Origin: a virus
IMG/VR virus record: IMGVR_UViG_3300021142_000156
Location: 1 to 26,598 of that record
Length of the DNA stretch: 26,598 nucleotides
Strand: one strand, 5' to 3'
Part shown: positions 22,595 through 26,598 of the stretch, in pieces
Layout: every line of letters starts with the position of its first letter
How positions within the stretch are numbered: position 1 is the first letter of the stretch
Translations under genes and position numbers: made by a program
The notes under the pieces: model-generated
Told to the model about the DNA's origin: nothing
What the model saw: only the letters and a program-made list of their open reading frames with translations
Database searches by the model: none

Positions 22595-22612
22595 TTTGTA
22601 CGCTCCAATTCT
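22591..22612. repeat. 22-bp direct repeat, right copy
   Basis: This is the partner of 22203-22224. On the minus strand it ends the 78-aa gene (LERTK plus stop) and gives the ribosome site and start of the DUF1566-like gene. The copies are 388 bp apart from start to start. Confidence 0.85.
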
Positions 22613-22827
22613 AAGATAAGTGCATCAGCGTACATAACCGCGCCAAGTGCTGTTGCGCGATACCCTTCATCAAACTCTGGATTCACGCCTTCGCATTCGA
22701 CTGGCGGGTTCTTGCTGATTATTGCTTGCATCGCTTCGTAAAGTTCGGTGCTAATTAATTGGCTACCGCATTGCTCAGTTGTGAACCGATTTAATCCATC
22801 CGTTTCGTGCATTACGTCACTCATCAT
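22591..22827 (-). CDS. Small hypothetical early protein, 78 aa
   Basis: The gene starts at tandem ATG codons (22827 and 22824) behind AGAGGTTT and overlaps the previous stop by ATGA. The protein is acidic with one Cys pair (EQCGSQL; VECEGVNP) and helical segments (TELYEAMQAIISKNP, ATALGAVMYADALILELERTK). Its stop overlaps the start of the DUF1566-like gene. I do not recognise a family. Confidence 0.75.
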   Translation of the reverse strand: MMSDVMHETDGLNRFTTEQCGSQLISTELYEAMQAIISKNPPVECEGVNPEFDEGYRATALGAVMYADALILELERTK

Positions 22828-23102
22828 AAACCTCTAATAAGTTGTTTCTGTTTTACTTCTTCAAGCCGATATTCAGCCCCATCCACCACATAACGCTCAC
22901 CGCTCATCATCGCCATAGCCTGTGCGTTATCGGCTGTCAAAGTCTTATTCTCGTGCAGCTTGTCAACCATGTATGCACCGAAGGCATAAAAGCCGTACAT
23001 GATAGCAGCCCCGAAAAGAATAAGCGCAATGGTGATGAGCGTGTCTTTGATGATTACGCGGTAGCGGAGGCGAAAGTAGTTGATCGTATGAAGGCGGGTC
23101 AT
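22824..23102 (-). CDS. Single-span membrane protein, 92 aa
   Basis: The hydrophobic segment lies at about residues 20-46 (TLITIALILFGAAIMYGFYA), after a basic N-terminus (RLHTINYFRLRYRVIIK) that should stay in the cytoplasm. The C-terminal half is soluble and acidic (MMSGERYVVDGAEYRLEEVK). The gene overlaps both neighbours by ATGA. A role in superinfection exclusion or host-membrane alteration is possible, but no motif shows it. Confidence 0.74.
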   Translation of the reverse strand: MTRLHTINYFRLRYRVIIKDTLITIALILFGAAIMYGFYAFGAYMVDKLHENKTLTADNAQAMAMMSGERYVVDGAEYRLEEVKQKQLIRGL

Positions 23103-23260
23103 TTAATCACCTCGGTATTTTGGATAGCATCTGCTATTTCGCGCAATAATTCAAAGTTTGATAGGCTGTTGACCCACTCATCAAATGAAACATGAGTAGT
23201 CATATATCCATCAGATAGCATTCTGTAGAACCATTCCTCCAAGTATTCGTCGATTCTCAT
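23099..23260 (-). CDS. Small hypothetical protein, 53 aa
   Basis: The ATG at 23260 follows GCGGAGGTGATGAA, a strong ribosome site, and the TGA overlaps the next ATG. The protein is acidic and helical: MRIDEYLEEWFYRMLSDG at the start, VSFDEWVNSLSNFELLREIA later. It fills the stretch between the 92-aa gene and the upstream small membrane frame. I do not recognise it. The coupling and the ribosome site make it likely real. Confidence 0.74.
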   Translation of the reverse strand: MRIDEYLEEWFYRMLSDGYMTTHVSFDEWVNSLSNFELLREIADAIQNTEVIK

Positions 23261-23358
23261 TTCATCACCTCCGCAACATAAGCCACTATAAATATCAATC
23301 CCATAACGCCTATCACAAAAAACCAGTCTTCTATTTTATTTCTCCTGTTGTTGAGCAA
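23257..23358 (-). CDS. Possible very small single-span membrane protein, 33 aa
   Basis: A short frame ends by ATGA overlap with the 53-aa gene. Its product has a basic start (NNRRNK) and one hydrophobic stretch (WFFVIGVMGLIFIVAYV). The start codon is unclear: TTG at 23358 gives 33 residues but has a poor ribosome site, while a strong AGGAG lies seven bases before an ATA codon eight codons further in, and a later GTG is also possible. The gap would otherwise hold no gene, so a small membrane protein here is plausible but unproven. Confidence 0.42.
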   Translation of the reverse strand: MLNNRRNKIEDWFFVIGVMGLIFIVAYVAEVMK

Positions 23359-23363
23359 CGAAT

Positions 23364-23531
23364 TTAAATTCCATTAAAATGCTTGGCAAGAGCGCCAAGT
23401 GAACGGGGCGCTGATTTTTTAACCTGCTTGTGATTCGCCTGCTTTATTTTGCTACACTTCTCGTGTTGTGACTGACCTTTCCCTCTGCGTTGTCCGCACA
23501 CCTCACACTCGAAATTAGTCTGCCACTTCAT
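23364..23531 (-). CDS. Cys2HisCys zinc-finger-like mini-protein, 55 aa
   Basis: The ATG at 23531 directly follows the TAA of the RusA-type gene, with AGAGGAA seven bases upstream. C9, C12, H23 and C26 (FECEVCGQRRGKGQ, then SQHEKCSKIKQ) form a compact metal site within a strongly basic protein (about 13 Lys/Arg). The pattern suggests a small nucleic-acid-binding protein, possibly a helper of the recombination genes before it. I do not recognise a named family. Confidence 0.75.
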   Translation of the reverse strand: MKWQTNFECEVCGQRRGKGQSQHEKCSKIKQANHKQVKKSAPRSLGALAKHFNGI

Positions 23532-23954
23532 TTAAAATTCCTCTCTGATTGAAATTGTCACGCAGGGCGTGTCGCTGTAATACTTCCGCATTGATACGCT
23601 GATTATCTGTGAGTCGTCTTTGTAGCACACCTCGTTAAGCGCGTCCTCAACACTCTTGAGCATATTCGATAAGTCCGGTTTTTTGGTGTGCCTCATCATG
23701 CCGGACAGCATTTCCGCCTTCGCCTTCTTGGATGCGCTCTTGGGTATCGGCATAAAGAACAGCAGGGACAGTCTTAACGGTGATTCTAGCGGTTCTCTGC
23801 CATTCATCGCCTCTTTACCTGCCTGCATTACAATGTCCTCGTAATTGCGCGTTTTGGCAGGCGTATAAGCCCTTGCGAATCCTCCGCGTGTCGTTACTCT
23901 AGCTCTTCCCTTTGGTACGGGCACACCTTCAACCGTAAACCCAATTTTAATCAT
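23532..23954 (-). CDS. rusA: RusA-family Holliday junction resolvase
   Basis: RusA resolves four-way junctions and branched DNA made during recombination and packaging. The 140-aa frame begins at ATG 23954, behind AAAGGGGTGAATCG, overlapping the methyltransferase stop (ATGA); a longer frame upstream is not needed. The typical start, GFTVEGVPVPKGRARVTTRG, and the active-site block KKPDLSNMLKSVEDALN (residues 91-107) followed by YKDDSQI (111-117) are present. E. coli RusA uses Asp70, Asp72 and Asp91. Here D94 and D113/D114 stand for the first and third, while the second is Ser96, which is noted below. Length and neighbours (ATPase, methyltransferase) fit. Confidence 0.88.
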   Translation of the reverse strand: MIKIGFTVEGVPVPKGRARVTTRGGFARAYTPAKTRNYEDIVMQAGKEAMNGREPLESPLRLSLLFFMPIPKSASKKAKAEMLSGMMRHTKKPDLSNMLKSVEDALNEVCYKDDSQIISVSMRKYYSDTPCVTISIREEF

Positions 23955-24688
23955 CGATTCACCCCTTTGCACAGTTGATAAATTGCTCCCGCTGCCATTG
24001 CAGGAACCCATCCATTGCCAGTGGCTTTGAGTCCGTCCATCCCTCTGGCCACATCATCAGAATCTCTTGGCATCGCGGCGTAGTCATCCGCTGGTAGAGC
24101 CGCATCAATTGCTCTTGTAAATTGCCGTCTGCGTGATTTTTTCGTATCAATGCAAGCGGGTTGCGGAATGTCCAGGCTTTCCAAGATTGCGCTGTCGGTG
24201 TAAGCAAGTAGGAAAATCCGCGCTCGATGGTGTGCCGCTCCAATGGTCGAAGCTCGAAACACTCCCCACCGGACATCAAACCCCATTCCGGCCAAATCTC
24301 TAAGGACTGTTCCAAGTCCTCGAACAGTGAGCATTGGGCTGTTTTCCACAACAACGAGTCTCGGTCCAACTTCGCAAATGACTCGTTTTTGCTCGCTCCA
24401 CAATCCTGATCTAGCACCGTCAAGACCCTTGCCTTTCCCGCACTGGCTAATGTCTTGGCACGGGAAGCCGCCGCTGATAACGTCAACATGTCCGCGCCAT
24501 GGCTTTCCGTCGAATGTCCTGATGTCATCCCAGATAGGGAATTGCTCGATAACTCCGTCTCGCTGTCGGTCAAGAAGGATTCTTCTCGCTCCGGCATCAA
24601 TTTCAACAGCGCAGACGGTGCGCCATCCAAGCAATCCTGCGGCCAACACGCTACCGCCCCCCCCTGCAAAAAGTGCCAGCTCATTCAT
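23951..24688 (-). CDS. C5-cytosine DNA methyltransferase
   Basis: The enzyme transfers a methyl group from S-adenosylmethionine to C5 of cytosine in a target site. In order: motif I FAGGGG (7-12), CAVEID (26-31), motif IV GGFPCQDIS with catalytic Cys77, motif VI as VVVENSP (112-118, ENS instead of ENV), motif VIII-like GAAHHRARIF (150-159) and motif X-like GNGWVPAM (224-231). Only about 60 residues separate VIII and X, so the target-recognition domain is very small. At 245 aa it is short for the family but has all core motifs. No restriction enzyme is next to it, so it is an orphan, probably for protection against host nucleases. The start at 24688 follows GGAGGGAAA and overlaps the previous stop by ATGA. 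Confidence 0.93.
   Translation of the reverse strand: MNELALFAGGGGSVLAAGLLGWRTVCAVEIDAGARRILLDRQRDGVIEQFPIWDDIRTFDGKPWRGHVDVISGGFPCQDISQCGKGKGLDGARSGLWSEQKRVICEVGPRLVVVENSPMLTVRGLGTVLRDLAGMGFDVRWGVFRASTIGAAHHRARIFLLAYTDSAILESLDIPQPACIDTKKSRRRQFTRAIDAALPADDYAAMPRDSDDVARGMDGLKATGNGWVPAMAAGAIYQLCKGVNR
23959..24684 (-). CDS. Alternative-frame protein nested in the methyltransferase gene, 241 aa
   Basis: A second frame, +1 to the methyltransferase, is open for 241 codons from ATG 24684 almost to the methyltransferase end. Its product is Trp, Ser and Leu rich and shows LDRDSLLWKTAQCSLFEDL (107-125), WPEWGLMSGGECF (131-143), LLTPTA (160-165) and MMWPEGWTDSKPLA (210-223). From memory, proteins with this same pattern (WKT.QCSLF...WP.WG.M..GEC... 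TPTA ... GWT) are annotated in other phages, so the frame recurs and is not a one-off. The GGAGG (24697-24693) is eight bases from this ATG and only four from the methyltransferase ATG. It may be a real overlapping gene, or a by-product of methyltransferase conservation. Confidence 0.45.
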   Translation of the reverse strand: MSWHFLQGGAVACWPQDCLDGAPSALLKLMPEREESFLTDSETELSSNSLSGMTSGHSTESHGADMLTLSAAASRAKTLASAGKARVLTVLDQDCGASKNESFAKLDRDSLLWKTAQCSLFEDLEQSLEIWPEWGLMSGGECFELRPLERHTIERGFSYLLTPTAQSWKAWTFRNPLALIRKNHADGNLQEQLMRLYQRMTTPRCQEILMMWPEGWTDSKPLAMDGFLQWQREQFINCAKG

Positions 24689-24954
24689 TTTCCCTCCAAA
24701 TATCGTTGTCGTTTGATCTGCGTGTCAATATCAACCAACTTCAAGCTGTCACACGCTGGGGTTGTGTGGTGAAGGAAAGGACGGTCTATTTTTGTCTGAA
24801 GTTGGCACAAAGCGCGCCCCTGTGCTGCGTGGTCACGCTCAACACTGTCAGTCTTATCAGACTTCCAAAAAACGCAAGTTCCGCACGTTTTAACCTTCGA
24901 TTCCTTCACCGTTGAAAGGTTTTTAACCCTCTCTATCAAATCGCTTGTTCGCAT
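24685..24954 (-). CDS. Hypothetical Cys4 metal-binding protein, 89 aa
   Basis: C24 and C27 (CGTCVFW), C50 (ALCQLQ) and C68 (PACDS) form a likely zinc site, with the rest charged and soluble. The start chosen is ATG 24954 (MRTSDL, behind AAGAAACA); another ATG at 24969 would add five residues. Both lie inside the end of the ATPase gene in a different frame. The stop overlaps the methyltransferase start (ATGA). The family is not named, but small CxxC proteins of this kind are common next to phage recombination genes. Confidence 0.74.
   Translation of the reverse strand: MRTSDLIERVKNLSTVKESKVKTCGTCVFWKSDKTDSVERDHAAQGRALCQLQTKIDRPFLHHTTPACDSLKLVDIDTQIKRQRYLEGK
24692..24697 (-). promoter_or_regulatory. 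Shared Shine-Dalgarno for methyltransferase and nested frame
   Basis: GGAGGG on the minus strand serves two nearby start codons, ATG 24688 and ATG 24684, which open different frames. The later ATG has the more usual spacing. It lies inside the end of the 89-aa Cys4 gene. Confidence 0.7.
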
Positions 24955-25868
24955 TGTTTCTTGACCCATTCAATAGCCGCGCTGTATGCGTTTGCTGGCA
25001 TATTCGACATTACGCCATAACGCTTGAGTAATTTTTCTTCAATCACTTTATGCCCGGATAACAGATCGTTGATTTCTGTAACTTGGTCGACAGTTATCAT
25101 CTCGATAACTTCCAGTTTTGCTCCGCCACCAGCAGCCCATTCAACTATTTTCTGTCCGGATTGTTCATTTACCTGTTTATCCAGTGGGAATAAATGGCGG
25201 TGTTGTTCTTGCAACTTGATCGGTTGCGGGATGCCTGGTCGGTCTGCGGTGAAAAGAAGGCTGGTCGTCAGTTCAAACGGTAGCGCCTTTTCGCAAACTG
25301 GTATCCATCCATCAAGTCCGGTTAGCGATTGTTTAGCTTGGATAACCGTCTTCCCGTTTTCCTTAACCATTTCGATTTTTTGCTCTGCCCGGAAGCATAA
25401 AATAAGGTGCGCTTTAACCTGTAAAAGTGATTGAACCATTTTTTTGTGCGACATTTTTGGTTTTATCCATGCCGCCATTTTCACCATTTCGCGTTTTTTC
25501 CAGTCCTGCCCCGCCATGCGGTCTAGTTCGTCTTCTTGCCAGTCCAGCACCCCGCCGTCACCAGCCCATACGTGAGACATAGAATCTACAACAATAACCG
25601 GATAGCCCGCCTTATCGGCTGCGCGGATTGCCTCAATGTAATTATCAGGCCGGAACGGCGCATGGATTTCGGCATGATCGAAATTAAACTGGTCTGCATA
25701 ATGAAGAGCGCGGCGTGCTTCTGTGTCGATTACAGCAAACGGCTTTCCGTTAGCGATACCTGAAGCAAGGCGCATGGCGGTAAACGTCTTTCCGCTTCCC
25801 GTGCCGCCTATTAGCCCGATAAGAAGCCCTACATTCTCGCGCTTCGCCTTTGTAAATATTACAGCCAT
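24936..25868 (-). CDS. RecA-like P-loop ATPase, possibly Sak4-type recombination protein
   Basis: The 310-aa protein has a Walker A motif GGTGSGKT (residues 21-28), a Walker B-type VIVVDS (91-96), and IDTEARRALHYADQF (47-61) after the P-loop as in RecA-like phage ATPases. The central part (LLQVKAHLILCFRAEQKIEM) continues the RecA core. The C-terminal 70 residues (MITVDQVTEINDLLSGHKVIEEKLLKRYGV) form a small helical domain seen in several phage recombination proteins. With a RusA gene in the same operon, a role in single-strand annealing or strand exchange (Sak4-like) is likely but inferred. It starts at ATG 25868 behind AAAGGAAATATC. Confidence 0.82.
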   Translation of the reverse strand: MAVIFTKAKRENVGLLIGLIGGTGSGKTFTAMRLASGIANGKPFAVIDTEARRALHYADQFNFDHAEIHAPFRPDNYIEAIRAADKAGYPVIVVDSMSHVWAGDGGVLDWQEDELDRMAGQDWKKREMVKMAAWIKPKMSHKKMVQSLLQVKAHLILCFRAEQKIEMVKENGKTVIQAKQSLTGLDGWIPVCEKALPFELTTSLLFTADRPGIPQPIKLQEQHRHLFPLDKQVNEQSGQKIVEWAAGGGAKLEVIEMITVDQVTEINDLLSGHKVIEEKLLKRYGVMSNMPANAYSAAIEWVKKQCEQAI

Positions 25869-25904
25869 GATATTTCCTTTAGTGCGGGAATTGCCGCGTA
25901 TAAG

Positions 25905-26249
25905 TTATTTTATTTCGATAGCTTTGACATATATTGTTTCCGGCGCTTTGTCGAAATAACAAAAAAGCGCGGGGCATAGCCAGCCGGTTATCTTGTAATC
26001 ATTGCAGATGTACCAATTACCGCCAAATTCCTCCATTAGCAACTCTATTTTAACGTCAAAATCAGGAAATTCGCTTTTTGAAAAAAGAAGGTTAAAGCCG
26101 CTTTCCGCGTTATAGATATTGGACGTTAAATAGTCAATCATTATGTCAATCCCAGACACAAATGGTTCTTTTGATAACCCAGCTTTAGTATCATCAAAAA
26201 CCCACATTCCGTTATGTCGATATGGTGTTATTTGCATAATAGAATTCAT
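25905..26249 (-). CDS. DUF6717 family protein
   Basis: I recognise the DUF6717 pattern: ITPYRHNGMWVFDDTKAGL (residues 7-25), KEPFVSGIDIMIDYL (27-41), NAESGFNLLFS (47-57), EEFGGNWYICND (73-84) and GWLCPALFCYFDKAPETIYVKA (89-110). The family is found in phages and bacteria and has no known reaction. It starts at ATG 26249 behind AAAGGACAATAAA and lies between the repeat protein and the ATPase. The length (114 aa) is what I expect. Confidence 0.85.
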   Translation of the reverse strand: MNSIMQITPYRHNGMWVFDDTKAGLSKEPFVSGIDIMIDYLTSNIYNAESGFNLLFSKSEFPDFDVKIELLMEEFGGNWYICNDYKITGWLCPALFCYFDKAPETIYVKAIEIK

Positions 26250-26250
26250 T

Positions 26251-26598
26251 TTATTGTCCTTTCAGTTCTTCGTGGATTTTAAGAAGTTTAGCGCGGTATT
26301 CTTTGGCTATTTTTGCGGCGTTTTCATCAAGAGAACCAATTTCATCGTTGGACATTCCGATCCATTCCTCCCATGTGCGCCGCTGGCATCCGATGCGGAG
26401 CATTTTAGGCGTGCAGATTGCAATCCAAACCGGGGTTTCAATGAACTTTATTTTTCCATTTGATACATCCTCCCCGTCGACTGACTGGAGCGCGTCCAGC
26501 GTGGCAGAGCCGTAAACCACCAGATCGCCGCCGACTGACTGGAGCGCAGGCGCGTCCAGCCTGGCATAGCCGTAAACCCGCAGATCGCCGCCGACTGA
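26251..26598 (-). CDS. Beta-repeat protein, C-terminal part, cut by window edge
   Basis: The frame is open to the window end, so the gene begins beyond it; a GTG at 26520 lies inside a repeat and is probably not the start. The visible N-terminal part is two copies of an 18-20 residue repeat (VYGYARLDAPALQSVGGDL and VYGSATLDALQSVD), of the beta-solenoid or leucine-repeat-like kind found in some phage and enterobacterial proteins. A C-terminal domain follows: WIAICTPKMLRIGCQRRTWE and a helical end (AAKIAKEYRAKLLKIHEELKG). The repeat arrays of this kind may bind proteins; no function is known to me. Confidence 0.75.
   Translation of the reverse strand, partial: SVGGDLRVYGYARLDAPALQSVGGDLVVYGSATLDALQSVDGEDVSNGKIKFIETPVWIAICTPKMLRIGCQRRTWEEWIGMSNDEIGSLDENAAKIAKEYRAKLLKIHEELKGQ
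26476..26598. repeat. Tandem in-frame repeats within the beta-repeat gene
   Basis: Unit one (26476-26529, 54 bp) and unit two (26530-26589, 60 bp) are nearly the same apart from a 6-bp insertion (AGGCGC) and a few base changes; a third copy starts at 26590 and is cut by the window edge. The insertion adds two codons (APA instead of A) and keeps the frame. Confidence 0.9.

Noticed and set aside
23364-23533. Stretch after RusA as non-coding or a regulatory gap
   Set aside because: It is filled by a 55-codon frame with a good ribosome site and a Cys2HisCys pattern, so it was listed as a gene.
25884-25897. Imperfect palindrome GCGGGAATTGCCGC before the ATPase gene, possible operator
   Set aside because: It has a stem of only four bases when read as a hairpin, no second copy in the window, and no promoter beside it that I can support.

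Overview
The window is the late (virion and lysis) region plus part of the early region of a tailed double-stranded DNA phage, probably short-tailed (podovirus-like) and infecting a Gram-negative host. A terminase nuclease domain, a portal, a scaffold-like gene and a major capsid protein are followed by a connector adaptor, a nozzle-like tail protein, a fibre and three large ejection-type proteins. No tail tube, sheath or tape-measure gene is present. Ribosome sites are mostly of the GGAG/AAGGA kind, and genes are packed with ATGA or TAATG overlaps. I see no integrase, repressor, IS element, tRNA or CRISPR array. The phage cannot be named from sequence alone.

Plus strand, 1-20904: (a) packaging and head, 1-7259: TerL C-terminal part, two unknown genes, portal, a 15-residue very basic peptide with a strong ribosome site, a hairpin, two beta-rich probable surface proteins, a Pro/Met-rich protein, a 62-aa protein, probable scaffold, major capsid protein; (b) connector, tail and fibre, 7273-12773: a structural protein with GGxGY motifs, a 139-aa head-linked protein, adaptor, nozzle-like protein, tail fibre, fibre chaperone-like protein; (c) 12773-19319: a membrane-anchored coiled-coil protein, an unknown gene, a GNAT-like protein and three ejection-type proteins; (d) 19316-20904: lysis-type cassette with a DUF5675 protein, two double-membrane-span proteins and small unknown genes. 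A strong hairpin at 20927-20952 separates the two convergent transcription units.

Minus strand, 26598-20960: an early-type operon read right to left. A beta-repeat protein runs off the right edge, then a DUF6717 protein, a RecA-like ATPase, a Cys4 protein, a C5-cytosine methyltransferase, a RusA-type resolvase, a Cys2HisCys mini-protein and a series of small accessory genes. Several of these (55, 53, 33 and 12 codons) are very short and were found by reading the junctions.

The points most worth a second look are a nearly full-length second open frame (241 codons) inside the methyltransferase gene, better spaced from the shared Shine-Dalgarno than the methyltransferase start; the protamine-like 15-residue peptide between portal and capsid genes; and a DUF1566-like gene inserted at a cistron junction between two copies of a 22-bp repeat that carries the ribosome site and start codon.
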